From positions 4,402,001-4,466,000 of the forward strand of contig WOAB01000595.1 in NCBI GenBank assembly GCA_027886185.1: 64,000 nucleotides of DNA, written 5' to 3'. Position numbers and translations under genes: made by a program. The notes beneath the pieces are model-generated. The model was not told the origin of the DNA. It made no database searches and saw only the letters and a list, made by a program, of their open reading frames with translations. The stretch comes from Rheum nobile (Eukaryota; Streptophyta; Magnoliopsida; Caryophyllales; Polygonaceae). Below are positions 33,209-45,170 of this stretch, piece after piece. Numbering within the stretch: position 1 is the first letter of the stretch; every line of letters begins with the position of its first letter.

Positions 33209-34795
33209 CAAGGGAAACATGGAATAATGAGCAAGAGAGAACCGCCACTTGCCTTAATCTAGATGAATCGAAGATGTCGGGTTCCGAGATCTGGAGACTT
33301 GAATCTGAGTACGGATTCCTACGACAACGATGAGATATAAGACGGAACCCTAAGTTAGATATGATACGACACGAAGATACAAAATGAAACGAATAAACGA
33401 GACGAACGAAGGGAAAAAGGCCACAGCCACGACCGCGCCAGAGGGTGTCGCGATCGTGGTCAATATGACCGCGGTCGCGGTTTTCTGGGCAAACCGCGGT
33501 AGCGGTGGATGGAACCGCAGTCGCGGTTTGCCATCCCGACGCGAACTCGAAGGCGATTCCGGGGCTTACTGACGACGATGGGCTCGGGTTTCCGCTTCCA
33601 GGACAATTGCACACCACCACCGCCACTCTAGGACCTCACAACGACGCGAGTGACTTCCGGCGACACTCCGGTGACCAACAAAACGAGAGAGAGAGAGATG
33701 GAGACTGAAGATGGTGATGGAGGAGAGCTCGGCCTCGACCCTATTTATAGGGTGAGGAGGCAGCTCCCCCACTAAATGTGAGGGACAGCAACCGGTCAGG
33801 CTCCCCCTAACCCACCGCTCGGAGAAAATGCGGAGCAACAGAACGTCGGTAAGCGGAAACGACGAGGAAGAAGGCAAAACAGGAGACCGCGATCGCGGGT
33901 TAATAACCGCGATCGCGGTTTGTCCTGTGCCAAACCGCGATGAACGATACATGGACAAATATGGATGTTCCGTTTCATTAGTCCACTACAATCTAGGACC
34001 ATGAATCACGAAGCCATGATGCATCTTCATCAAACCCCAAGTCCCGCATAATTATGTGGTCTGCAAAACATGGAATAATGAGCAAGAGCAAACCGCCACT
34101 TGCCTTAATCTAGACGAATCGAAGATGTCGGGTTCCGAGATCTGGAGACCTTAATCTGAGTACGGATTCCTACGACGACGACGAGATATAAGACGGAACC
34201 CTAAGTTAGATATGATACGACACGAAGATACGAAACGAAACGAATAAACGAGACGAACGAAGGGAAAAAGGCCACAGCCGCGACCGTGCCAGAGGGTGTC
34301 GCAATCGTGGTCAATATGACCGCAATCGCGGTTTTCTGGGCAAATTGCGGCCGCGGTGGATGGAACCGCGGTCGCGGTTTGCCATCCCGACGCGAACTCG
34401 AAGGCGATTCCGAGGCTTATCGACGACGATGGGCTCGAGTTTCCGTTTCCAGGACAATTGCGCACCACCACCGCCAGTCTAGGACCTCACAACGGCGCGA
34501 GTGACTTCCGGCGACACTCCGGTGACCAACAAAACGAGAGAGAGAGAGATGGAGACTGAAGATGGTGATGGAGGAGAGCTCGGCCTCGGCCCTATTTATA
34601 GGGTGAGGAGGTAGCTCCCCCACTAAATGTGAGGGACAACAACCGGTCAGGCTCCCCCTAACCCGCCGCTCGGAGAAAATGCGGAGCAACAGAACGTCGG
34701 CAAGCGGAAACGACGAGGAAGAGGGCAAAACAGGAGACCGCGATCGCGGGTTAATAACCGCGATCGCGGTTTGGCCTGTGCCAAACCGCGGTCGC
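33209..34795. repeat. internal duplication in LTR C (two copies of about 0.72 kb)
   Basis: Copy 1 runs from about 33218 (ATGGAATAATGAGCAAGAG) to 33939; copy 2 from about 34069 to 34790. They are near-identical, including ACCGCGATCGCGGTTT palindromes and a TATTTATAGGGTGAGGAGG segment. Between them lies a 128-bp segment not native to the LTR. Confidence 0.85.
33940..34067 (+). repeat. 128-bp filler segment, copy in LTR C
   Basis: From ATGAACGATACATGG to GTGGTCTGCAAA, this matches 35647-35774 at all but one base that I can see (GGATG versus GGAAG). The second copy is outside the LTR in flanking DNA. Confidence 0.9.
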
Positions 34796-35038
34796 GGCAA
34801 TGCCGCACCCGTTGGCTCTCCCGGACCTTGATCGGCTCCCGGGTCTTGATCGCAGGTCTTGCTTAATCTCGATTTTAACGACCCTCCAATAATTAATACT
34901 CATATATTTTATTAAATGCGTATCCACACATTCATATGATTCTTACAGAGGTTACAGAATATGCTTAACGCGTCTCGCTTACAAAACGAACGTTTGAAAA
35001 TTACCCAAATACCCTTACTAAAATTGAGGGTTATTACA

Positions 35039-35780
35039 AACTCATGCTCCCTTCGCGCTCCGATCTTGCTTCGCGGAATCGCGCTCCCGTCCTGATCCGC
35101 GGACTCGCGCTCCCATCCCGCTCCGTCGACTCGTGCTCCCTTCGCACTCACATTCCGCTCTGAGGACTCATGCTCCGTTCACGCTCCTATCACACTCTGC
35201 GGACTCGCAATCTCTCGCCCGTTAAGAGATCAAGACAATTTTGATACCCCATACTTCCTCTCAAAAACCTGCCATTTTCTTTGACTTTCTCCAATCTTTG
35301 TGGCACAATCCTATTCTGCAATGTTGAGACCTCCAATATTCGTGAAGCAAAAGCGCTCTTTTCCTACTAGTGGACACGCAAGGAACAAGGGTTCTTTCAC
35401 TAGGTTAACTCTCTCTAAAGGATCATGAGGCTGCCTCCACTGAGATGAAGGAGCCCGATTCATCCTTTGCGTCCTCACGCATCTTCACACGCCACCGCGA
35501 ACTTGGAGGAGACATCTAAGCAAGACGATAAATGTCCCTAGGAAGAGCAACAAAAGGAGAAAGAAATTTACACAAAAGTTTCGCTGACCCATCCTACAAG
35601 AAAAGTCCGCAAGCAGGCAACGTAAGAGATAAGGCTAACTAACTCAATGAACGATACATGGACAAATATGGAAGTTCCGTTTCATTAGTCCACTACAATC
35701 TAGGACCATGAATCACGAAGCCATGATGCATCTTCATCAAACCCCAAGTCCCGCATAATTATGTGGTCTGCAAAGCTTGA
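35039..35780. other. flank of LTR C: short repeats and 128-bp segment source
   Basis: 35041-35215 contains loose repeats of GCGGACTCGCGCTCCCATCC. These continue a CGCTTTGG/GCGAACTC pattern seen left of 14472, so LTR C was inserted into this repeat. The rest is unassigned. The copy of the 128-bp segment at 35647-35774 lies here in its presumed original context. Confidence 0.55.
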
Positions 35781-36215
35781 GAGGCTTTGTGGGAGCTGGA
35801 TTACTAGAAGGGCCTAGAATCCCAAAGCCCGTGAGAAGGCCCAAAATCAGGAAGCCTACCAAGAGGAGGGCAGAAGCAAGTGAGCCAGTGACCGAAAGGG
35901 GTAGCCGAACCCCCCCCCCACCCAAAAAAAAAATCCATACCCATGATGAATTATTATAACATATTAGGGAGATGCAGACATTTAAATCATATGTATGCAA
36001 CAAAGCTCAATCAGAAGGGTCTATTGCTAAGGCTTATATTACATAAGACAGAATGTCTTATTGTTTGTTCAAGATATTTGACAAAGACAGAGACTCAATT
36101 CATTTGTCAGCAAAGAAATGACAACCTTACGGAATTGCATGCTTTTGACTTATCTATATTCTCGAAGATGGGTAGACCATTAGGAATGGTATCCTATATT
36201 TGATAAAGACTGAAT
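35781..36215 (+). other. unassigned segment with short open frame
   Basis: A plus-strand frame at 35777-35959 reads GLLEGPRIPKPVRRPKIRKP and is rich in Pro, Arg and Lys, ending past a run of ten C (35910-35919). It may be a fragment of a retroelement ORF, but I cannot identify it. The rest is AT-rich without signal. Confidence 0.3.
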
Positions 36216-36221
36216 TTATTT

Positions 36222-36338
36222 TTGTCACCCGTACTTTGTGCGACGGGGCTCGGGCAACGACCTCGTGACAAATTTTTTTCTGTCACACTAGACTTTGGGT
36301 GACGAAAACTCTTGCCTTTTTCTTGTTGTGTAGTAAAG
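36222..36338. mobile_element. remnant of a CACTA right end
   Basis: Contains GTCACCCGTACTTTGTGCGACG, shortened repeats GTGACAAATTT and TTTGGGTGACGAAAA, then TTTTTCTTGTTGTGTAG. This is the arrangement of CACTA subterminal repeats followed by a mutated TTTTTCTTGTAGTG terminus. No partner left end is seen nearby, so it is a truncated or decayed end. Confidence 0.6.
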
Positions 36339-36798
36339 AGCGATGGCAATACACATGACGAAAACTATGCCACAGAAGAGGCATGCAAACAATAAAAAAT
36401 ATGTAGCGAAGACAATCCCCGCAAAATAAAGAGGTATCCGACCAAGCTCCATCGACTAAATGTGCGTATAGGATTGTTTGTATAAATTAATTGTGCTTCC
36501 TTGTTGTTCCCCTCTATTTTGCTTACGCGTGGGTTGATGCATGTTGACCACTATTCTATCTTGTTTTAGTGTAGTCTTTTGTATTTTTATCGATGTGTTT
36601 TCTTATATGTACGAACAAGGACGATGGATATTCTACACGGTAATATATGTAATGATATACTTTTTTAGCGTACTGTTCAAACGCAGTTTTCGTTGAAAGC
36701 TATTGAATATATATTTTCTTATCACCTCTAGTTAATTTTCGTATATATAAGTGATATTTGCTATAAACTCATGTCCGCGTAATTTACAAGCATTAAAA
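36339..36798. other. unassigned AT-rich stretch
   Basis: About 0.46 kb with no gene or repeat that I can support. Confidence 0.3.
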
Positions 36799-38560
36799 CC
36801 ACTTTATCTTTGTGCTAAGAGCGGGGTATCCAACTAATATAGAATAAATGGAGCAAGTAATAGGATTAATGCTCTAGCTTGTTTCATCTTTGAATCCCAC
36901 TAGAAGGTTGAACTCCTACTTCGCATGGAAAAAAAGTATTAATTTTTTGTAACAATAAATAATATATATTCATTACTATGGATTTGTTTTTTTTCGTAAG
37001 GGTTCATCTATATATTTGTATTAAGATTTAGAATCTCTTCTATTAACGATTTGTTATAGTTTGAAGCTTGGTTTTACTTTTTACATATTTTTGATTGTGT
37101 AACTTAGTTTGTAATTTTGACTAATATTGATTCTAGTATTTAATGTTTTCCTAAAGTGTTGAAATTACTAATTGTGACTAATATCGCTTGGTTTTACTTT
37201 TTAAAATTACATCTTATTTTAAGTTAAGTACTTAAAATAAGAAGTAATTTTATTTTGTTGTACAGTAGAAGACATATTTAAGTGTTGAAGTTATATAATT
37301 TATTTTGAAAGTAGAAGACAAATATTAATGTATTTGGGTTCTTAATTTATTTTAATTTTTCCATTTATTTATCTTTAGATCACTTCATAAAAGATATATT
37401 GTATTTGAATAAAAAATTAAAATTGTATATTTGAATAGAAAAATTACAATTTATTGAATTTTTATTTGTTTAATGTATTCATCTTTAAAATATATTTATT
37501 TTCTTAAGCTTTCTATTAAAAAGTAAATTTTGCTTATTGAGAAAGAAATTTTTCTTATTGAAAAAAATTTATGCTTGATATTAAATGAAGACATTTATTA
37601 TACAAAATCCTAACCTTTTATTTTGAAAGTAGAAGACAAATATTAATATATTAGGATTAGGATTAATGCTCCACTTTATCTTTGTGCTAAGAGCGGGGTA
37701 TCCGACTAATATTGCATAAATGGAGCAAGTAATATGATTAATGCTCGTTTCATCTTCGAATCCCACTAGAAGGTTGAACTCCTGCTTCGCATGGAACAAG
37801 AGTATTAATTTCTTTTGTAATAATAAGTTTTCATTAGTATGGATTTGTTTTCTTTTTGTAAGGGTCATTTATATATTTGTTTTAAGATTTAGAATGTCTT
37901 CTATTAACGATTTGTTATAGTTTGAAGCTTGGTTTTACTTTTTACATATTTTTTATTGTGTAACTTAGTTTGTAATTATGACTAATATTGATTGCAATAT
38001 TTAATTTTTTCCTAAAATTGGTTAATCTTTATATTGATGGTTCTCTTAAAATTATGTTAAAGTATTTAAGTTATGTAAATAAAATAAGAAGTAATTTTAT
38101 TTTGTTATATAGTAGAAGACATATATTAAGTGTTGAAACTATATAATTTATTTTGAAAGTAGAAGACAAATATTAATGTATTTGGGTTCTTAATTTATTT
38201 TACTTTTTTCATTTATATATATTTAGATCACTTTATAAAATATATTATATTTGAATATAAAATTAAAATAGTATATTTGAATAGAAAAATTACAATTTAT
38301 TGAATTTTTATTTGTTTAATGTATTAATCTTTAAAATATATTTATTTTCTTACGCTTTCTATTAAAAAAGAACGTTTGCTTATTGAGAAAGAAATTTTGC
38401 TTATTGAAAAAAAATTACACTTGATATTAAATGAATACATTTATTACACAAAATGCTCACCTTTTATTTTGAAAGTAGAAGACAAATATTAATGTATTAG
38501 GGCTCTTAAATTATTTTTACTTTTTCCATTTATTTATCTTTAGACCATTTTATAAAAGCT
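36799..38560. repeat. AT-rich direct duplication, 873-bp period
   Basis: CCACTTTATCTTTGTGCTAA begins at 36799 and again at 37672. The following sequence, including AAGGTTGAACTCCT and later TTTTGAAAGTAGAAGACAAA, repeats in the same order with moderate divergence. A third copy of the tail motif lies at 38466-38500. Strongly AT-rich and non-coding. Confidence 0.8.
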
Positions 38561-38569
38561 ATTGTATTT

Positions 38570-39456
38570 TGTTGGAACGATGACGTTTCCTCTAATTTTG
38601 ATGATGATAAATCCCATTACACTTGGTGGTTTTATTGTGACTGTGAGTTTTAGGAACAATGTATAAGACAAGGAACGATGAAAACCATGTGAAGGATCAA
38701 AACAGATAGTTCAAGGAACAACGAAGTCAACAATGGAACAACGTGCCTGTGCAAACTGAGAAGTTGAGACGCGCGTTAGAGGGAAGGAAAGAACAAGGGA
38801 ACAACGCCAAGGAACGTTGTAACGCGCGTGCTATGAACTTGTGCCGAATTTCTATTCTTGGAAAGAAATCTTCAAAGACGTCTTGGGCTACAAGGAACAA
38901 GTTTGTTACGGATTTGGTTGTTAGAAAAGATTGTGTAAAGATAATTTAAGATTATTTTTATTTTATTTCCTTAGTTGATACTAGGGCAAATCGGCTGAGT
39001 ATTTCGAAGGCTATATATATGAGAAGAAGTAACTATCACAATTACGCAGCCACGAGCATTTCCAAGGAGGAAGATATTTCAGAGGAGGAGGAGGAGGAGG
39101 AGCAGAAGAAGAAGAAGAAGAAGAAGAAGAAGAAGAAGAAGAAGAAGAAGAAGAAGAAGAAGAAGAAGAAGAAGAAGAAGAAGAAGAAGAAGAAGAAGAC
39201 TTGCAAGTATGAAGCTTTGATAAGTTGAGTACTTGATAGGGTTTTCGGTGTCTAAGGTGTTGTTAGGGACGTTACAAGTAGAAGTCTAGATATCTAGGAG
39301 TGAACTTGATTGAGATAAGACTTGCTCGATTATAACTCCAGTATTAATAAAACAAGTAGACATTTGAAATCCTACTATGGTAAAACCTAGGGATAGAGGT
39401 TTTTCTCAGTCAACTAGTTGGTTGATTGAGTTTTCCTCTCTAAGGAACATTGCTAC
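38570..39456 (+). repeat. element E 5' LTR, first part
   Basis: Starts TGTTGG and has a TATA-like CTATATATATGAG near 39010. The second part is 43013-43094 beyond element F, giving about 970 bp in total, comparable with the 940-bp 3' LTR of related element D. A trinucleotide AAG/GAA microsatellite occupies 39100-39198. Confidence 0.8.
39100..39198. repeat. (GAA)n microsatellite in the E LTR
   Basis: About 33 uninterrupted AAG/GAA triplets downstream of the TATA-like box, within the presumed transcribed part of the LTR. A 69-codon plus frame through it (poly-Lys) is not a gene. Confidence 0.9.
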
Positions 39457-40834
39457 TGACAACAGGCTTCAGTCGTATCACCTGATCAAAATAATCCTAA
39501 ACAAACCTAAACAAGTAGCAAAGGCAAGCAAGGATCGAATCCCACAGGGAGGAGTTATCAATCTTTATGTAAGTTCGCATGCAATGGTAACAAAGGGGGA
39601 TTTTCGGTTGATTTGTTGTAAACAAGTAAACAAGGGAAACAAAAGCAAAGAGTTTGTAATCAATTAAGGAAAAATACTTAGCCAAACAAATATCCACCAT
39701 TCATTCGATTGATTGGTCCTAGGTTATCTCTATTTCTTCCTTTGATTATTCCTGCCCCTATTATGAAATAGTCACCAGTCCAACTCGGCCTGGCAACCCT
39801 TACTATTGAACGCACGAGAAACTATAAGGATTTAGAACAATAGCAACATAGAGTATAGGAATTAACCAGGATACATACAACACCGATTTTTCACAGCATT
39901 TAGCACATAATCAATTCTCTTTCATAATAAACTAGTCCAACTAGTCCTAGAATATCATGGATGCTACAATAGATAAGGAATCTCAACTCAAAATATCCAA
40001 ACCCTAGCAATAGACAATTACTAATATCAACTAGGTGATCAATCTAGTCAAATCAATATGAATATGCTCAAGAGGAAAGACACAATCCAAAGGAATAGGA
40101 AATAGAGTTATAACATCACAATCAAATCAAACGAAGGCTTCAATTGTCGGACTAAGCAAATGGTGCTTAGTTCTTCATAGTTCTTGGAAGCAATAAACGT
40201 CAAAAGGGAAAAAGCTGAATGCAAAACTGAATTGAATGTAATGTGATGATGAAAAAGAAAGGGAAACTAGGTTTAAATAACCTAACCCTAAAACTAAAGT
40301 GAAAGGATAACAAGTCTCATCTAAAAGGAAATAAACTAATAAACTCAGAATAAAGAAAAGAAAAGAAAAAGAAAATAGCAAAAGTAACTTCGGACGAGAT
40401 CTCTCGCGGGCCACTGCCGTGTGGTTCCGCAATCGCGGAAAGAATTCCGCGGTCGCAGAAATTGGAATGTTGCTCTCGACTTTGTCTCGCAGAAGGGATT
40501 TTCCGCGGGCACGGCAGATAATCCGCGGTCGCGGAAAATGTCTTCTTTCACTCCGATGTCTCGAATTCTCCACGATCAATGCCCATGCTTCACCCGCGGT
40601 CGCGGCTTGCTCGCGGTTCCACCCTTCTTCTCCTTCGTGTGGCTTCTTCCTTCTATTCCTCGAGTGGTCTACTCCTCATCTTCTGGATATCTTCATTTAA
40701 GCTCCTCCAAACCACCATATCCACACTTCTTCTCCTCAACTCCATACTCCACAGTTGTGCTCTAAACCCATACAAATGGCACCCAAAACACCGGTAACAA
40801 CTCCTAGTTAAACCCTACAAAGTAGAGCTGATCA
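39457..40834 (-). repeat. element F 3' LTR
   Basis: TGACAAC... to ...TGATCA on the plus strand. It contains CCGCGGTCGCGG palindromic motifs (40420-40610) and aligns with 41650-43007, with small indels (for example near 40440). Confidence 0.85.
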
Positions 40835-41649
40835 AACTCTCCCATGCTTAAACCTTGCTCGTCCTCGAGTAAGCTAAAAGAAACCTACTCCTCCAATCAA
40901 ATTCCCAAGGTCTCAGGAAGCATAGAAAAATCATCTCTACTAAGAATCGCACCTAAACACGAAACTCCAAGGCACCAATACAATATGAACAACACAGCAC
41001 ATAATACAACACATAACTCAACACCAACCAAGCTTAACGGAAAGCAGAGTACTTCCCCTAAGCTTATCCCGAACACCATAGAGTGAAAAATAATCTAATC
41101 CTAATCTCCATCTATCTTCTTATGCCTCCCAGAGTGACCTACCTGAATCCTCCTTATATCGCCTCTTCTTATGTCACCACGCTAGGTAAAATGAGGAATC
41201 CTAATAATCATTCTTCTTCTTTTCACTCATTTTGCCAAGGCGCCCTTTCAGGTTTTCACCAAGCCACTCATTTCATTTTTCAATAGATGGGCTCACATAA
41301 AACTCACATCACTCTTGACCAATTATTATCCCAGCCTAATGCTGGTCCAAGCCACCTGCTTATTACCTAAGCCGCCCTTTCGGGTTTTCGACTTATCCCA
41401 GGATTTCTATTTTTGCTTTTTTTTTCAATTTTGGCTTTTTCTTTTTCTTTTCTCCTCAACGACATAACAAGTATAGAACACTCCCCCATGCTTAAACATT
41501 GCATTGTCCTCAATGTAATGAAAGACAAAAAAGATGAAGCACAGGGAAAGAACAAAATAACTCACAGGTGTCGCCGAGCTGGCTTGGACACAGATGTTGT
41601 TGCTGGCGGTATATCAATAGAGAACAGGTCCCCGGCAACGGTGCCAATT
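40835..41649 (-). other. element F internal region
   Basis: 815 bp without coding motifs. ACTCTCCCATGCTTAAAC next to the 3' LTR gives the minus-strand purine tract GTTTAAGCATGGGAGAGT. A related CTCCCCCATGCTTAAACATT recurs at about 41480. The primer-binding site is at the other end. Confidence 0.6.
41629..41646 (-). promoter_or_regulatory. element F primer-binding site (tRNA-Asp)
   Basis: The plus strand TCCCCGGCAACGGTGCCA equals the 3' end of plant tRNA-Asp (TCCCCGGCAACGGCGCCA) with one mismatch, three bases from the LTR start at 41650. Confidence 0.85.
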
Positions 41650-43007
41650 TGACAGCAGGCTTCAGTCGTATCACCTGATCAAAATAATCCTAAACAAACC
41701 TAAAGAAGTGGCAAAGGCAAGCAAGGGTCGAATCCCACATGGAGGAGTTATCAATCTGTATGTAAGTTTGCATGCAATGGTAACAAAGGGGGGTTTTCGG
41801 TTGATTTGTTGTAAACAAGTAAACAAGGGAAACAAAAGCAAAGAGTTTGTAATCAATTAAGGAAAAACACTTAGCCAAACAAATATCCACCATTCATTCG
41901 ATTGATTGGTCCTAGGTTATCTCTATTCCTTCCTTTGATTATTCCTGTCCCTATTCTGAAATAGTCACCAGTCCAACTCGGCCTGGCAACCCTTACTATT
42001 GAACGCACGAGAAACTATCAAGATTTAGAACAACAGCAGCATAGAGCATAGGAATTAACCAGGATACATACAATATCGATTTTTCACAGTATTTAGCACA
42101 TAATCAATTCTCTTTCATAATAAACTAGTCCAACTAGTCCTAGAATATCATGATGCTACAATAGATAAGGAATCTCAACTCGAAATATCCAAACCCTATC
42201 AATAGACAATTACTAATATCAACTAGGTGATCAATCTAGTCAAATCAATAAGAATCAATATGAATATGCTCAAGAGAAAAGATACAATCCAAAGGAATAG
42301 GAAATAGAGTTATAACCTCACAATCAAATCAAACGAAGGCTTCAATTGTCGGACTAAGCAAAGGGTGCTTAGTTCTTCATAGTTCTTGGAAACAATAAAC
42401 TTCAAAAGGGAAAAAGCTGAATGCAAAACTGAATTGAATGTAACGTGATGATGAATAATGAAAGGGAAACTAGGTTTAAATAACCTAACCTTAAAACTAA
42501 AGTGAAAAGATAACAAGTCTCATCTAAAAGGAAATAAACTAATAAACTCGGAATAAAGAAAAGAAAAGAAAATAGCAAAAGTAACTTCAGACGAGATCTC
42601 TCGCGGGCCGCTGCCGTGTGCTTCCGCGATCACGGAAATTGGAATGTTGCTCTCGACTTTCGCAGAAGGGATTTTCCACGGGCGCGGCAGATAATCTGCG
42701 GTCGCGGAAAATGTCTTCTTTCGCTCCGCTGTCTCGAATTCTCCGCGATCAATGCCCATGCTTCACCCGTGGTCGCGGCTTGCTCGCGGTTCCACCCTTC
42801 TTCTCCTTCGTGTGGCTTCTTCCTTCTATTCCTCGAGTGGTCTACTCCTCGTCTTCTGGATATCTTCATTTAAGCTCCTCCAAACTACCATATCCACACT
42901 TCTTCTCATCAACTCCATACTCCACAGTTGTGCTCTAAACCCATACAAATGACACCCAAAACACCGGTAACAACTCCTAGGTAAACCCTATAAAGTAGAG
43001 CTGATCA
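41650..43007 (-). repeat. element F 5' LTR
   Basis: TGACAGCAGGC to GTAGAGCTGATCA on the plus strand, followed by the TSD GCTAC. It is the promoter-side LTR in the element's minus orientation. Confidence 0.85.
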
Positions 43008-43153
43008 GCTACTGTTACTTTGCAATCTGTCATTTTATTCCACTGTCCAAGGAATAGTTCTACCGTTCCTTGTACTAACACACTCGATTCTATAATTGGT
43101 ATCATAGCAAGTTTGTTCTAGATTGTGTGTTACTCATACGTTTACAGGTAACA

Positions 43154-45150
43154 ATGACGAACACTATTGATGTTGGACTTAGCTTCAATAGGTCACCTTT
43201 GTTGGTCGTTGGTCAATGCCAACATTGGAATACTCTCTTCATCAAATGGGTCCAAAGTAATGTTAACCAATGTTGGTTGATCGTTTCTCTTGGAGATCTT
43301 GAGAACAAGAAGAAGTCAAAGAAATGGACTCAAGAAGATCTGCAAAAACATGGAGAAGAGTTCAAAGGCTGCTATGCTTATCAACAATAGAAAAACTCCA
43401 ATCTTGTGAGTCTATAAACGCTAAGTGGCTTGCGTTGGAACAGATGTACATAGGGAGCAAATATCTCCATGAAGTTGATCGTTTCCAGACCAAGAAGGAC
43501 TTTTACAACTTCAAGATGGAAGATGATGAAGATGTGAGTTCCTATCAAGCTAGATTTGAAAAAATCACAGCTCGCTTGACTGCTCACACGATTCCAGAGA
43601 CTGAAATCCTTCCAAATGAGAAGATCCTCATCATCATTGATGGTCTTACTCATCGTCATAGGATGACTAAGGCGATTTTGAAGGAGAATGTCAACACCTC
43701 TACATTGACGTTCCATAAGGTCTTTATCAAGATTCAGAAGTATGACAATGAAGAAAGAGCTGGGAGATATGACAAAGGCAAGGGAATTGCCTTGATGGTT
43801 GAGAAGGCAATTAACATGATAAAGAATGAACAAGATGAAAATCAACCCTTTGTTGATCCAGAGACTGCTTTACTCACAAGAGCTATGCGTTCCTTCTATA
43901 TGAAAGGAAGAAATAGGCACGGAGGGAACAATGGTGAAAAGTGTGACATCAAAGACATAACCTATTACAAATATAATGAGAAGGGTCACTATTCTAGCTC
44001 ATGCTCCAAAGAGAAGAAGAATGGAAACAATTCTGGGAACAGTGAAAAGAAGGCTTTCGTTGCTGCCTGGGGCGATGAGTATGATGAATCTGATGGAGAA
44101 GATCCTAAAGCTTGGGGTGGTGATATGTGTGCTATGGCTCTTGGAGATTCAACTATTCCATCTGAGGAACAATAGGTAGATCTTGAAACCTTTCTTAACT
44201 CTTTTCTGAATTATGATATGAAATCCCTGATTAGTCTTATCAAGGAAATGTTTGCAGAGAACTTGAAAATTCAAGAGGAGTTAGCCAATTCTGTAGATGA
44301 ACGTAGTAGTTTAAAAGAAAACATGTCTAAAACTGCTAGTAGTTCAACTGTTCTTTGTTCTTCATGTGATGCTAATCGTGATGAACTTGAAAGATTGAGA
44401 AAAAAAAATGTCTCTATGTTAATGGATGTTGTTTCTAACAATTCTGATGTAAGTCCTTTAGTTGGTCCAACTAAGCTTGAAGTGAAAATGTTCAAAGTGA
44501 AGGCCTATGTTCAAAAAATTCATTCCATGATGGTGGAACAGAAAACTCAGGAAGAGGACATAGAATTTGTTAGACCTAGATATGGTATTGGATACACTAG
44601 GCCAAAGGATAAGGATAAGGAATATGAGTTATCCATCCCTGAATTGCGTGAAGCTAGAGATAGGGAACTTCAAGATGCTAGGGAGAAGAATCGCAATCTT
44701 GAGGAACGTGTGAAAGTCCTTGAGAGTGGGTTGAATGAGAACTAAGCCTAGTATACTGAACAACCTTCCCATAAAATCTTCCTTAAGCAATCCCAGGGTA
44801 AGCAATCCAATGTTCCCTATCCTAAGAGAGCCAAACAACGCAAGAGCACCATTCCTAATAGGAAGTATCTCCAGTTGGATCAATTTAAGCTTTGTTGGTT
44901 TTGTGGGAACAACAATCATTTACAAAGAGACTGTGAAAAGAAAATAAAGTTCTCCGAAGAGCACACAACGAGATGGAACAGTAGGAGTAACAATGTTAAC
45001 CTAAATGATTTCTATTATGAACCTCATATGCATAACCATGCTAGATCTAGGAATAAGAATGTTGTCATTGATCATGCTATTCCTAGAGAACAATTGCACT
45101 TTGTGTCTCGACCAGGTAAAGCTAAGCTTGCCTGGGTCGCCAAACGTTAA
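43154..45150 (+). pseudogene. element E gag, frameshifted
   Basis: Starts at ATG 43154 (MTNTIDVGLSFNRSPLLVVG). It continues in another frame as a copia capsid (UBN2-type) domain: KWLALEQMYIGSKYLHEVDR, YNFKMEDDEDVSSYQARFEK and MTKAILKENVN. A zinc-knuckle-like segment YYKYNEKGHYSSSC follows near 43960, where the first Cys is Tyr. Next is a spacer with coiled-coil character (44218-44745), then a true CCHC knuckle CWFCGNNNHLQRDC near 44890. At least four frame changes or stops interrupt it (43389, 44173, 44743, 44850). Confidence 0.8.
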
Positions 45151-45170
45151 CTTTTTATGTGTAGGATGAA

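Larger units (their letters stand above)
32716..35038 (-). mobile_element. solo LTR C, right part
   Basis: Resumes with the duplicated GAGGG (32716-32720) and ends GGGTTATTACA at 35038, followed by AACTC (35039-35043), the same 5-mer as before 14472. No internal retroelement sequence or second LTR flanks it, so it is a solo LTR of about 3.1 kb. It is enlarged by an internal duplication with filler DNA. GC-rich ACCGCGATCGCGGTT palindromes recur in it. Confidence 0.85.
39457..43007 (-). mobile_element. element F: non-autonomous LTR element with tRNA-Asp primer site
   Basis: LTRs at 39457-40834 and 41650-43007 (plus strand TGACAGCAGGCTTCAG to GTAGAGCTGATCA) enclose only 815 bp. The TSD is GCTAC at 39452-39456 and 43008-43012. 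The primer site is on the minus strand beside the right LTR, so the right LTR is the 5' LTR. There are no gag or pol motifs. A tRNA-Asp primer is typical of Athila-type gypsy elements, so F is probably an Athila-mobilised derivative (inference). Confidence 0.9.

Noticed and set aside
33186..34800. Four overlapping frames of 106-146 codons
   Set aside because: They fall in the duplicated GC-rich part of solo LTR C and recur in both copies on the minus strand with no recognisable domain.
39019..39228. Glu/poly-Lys protein
   Set aside because: Produced by the (GAA)n microsatellite inside the element E LTR.
40175..42938. Ser/Phe-rich frames of 90-134 codons in element F
   Set aside because: They lie inside the LTRs of F, occur in both LTR copies with frame differences and show no motif.
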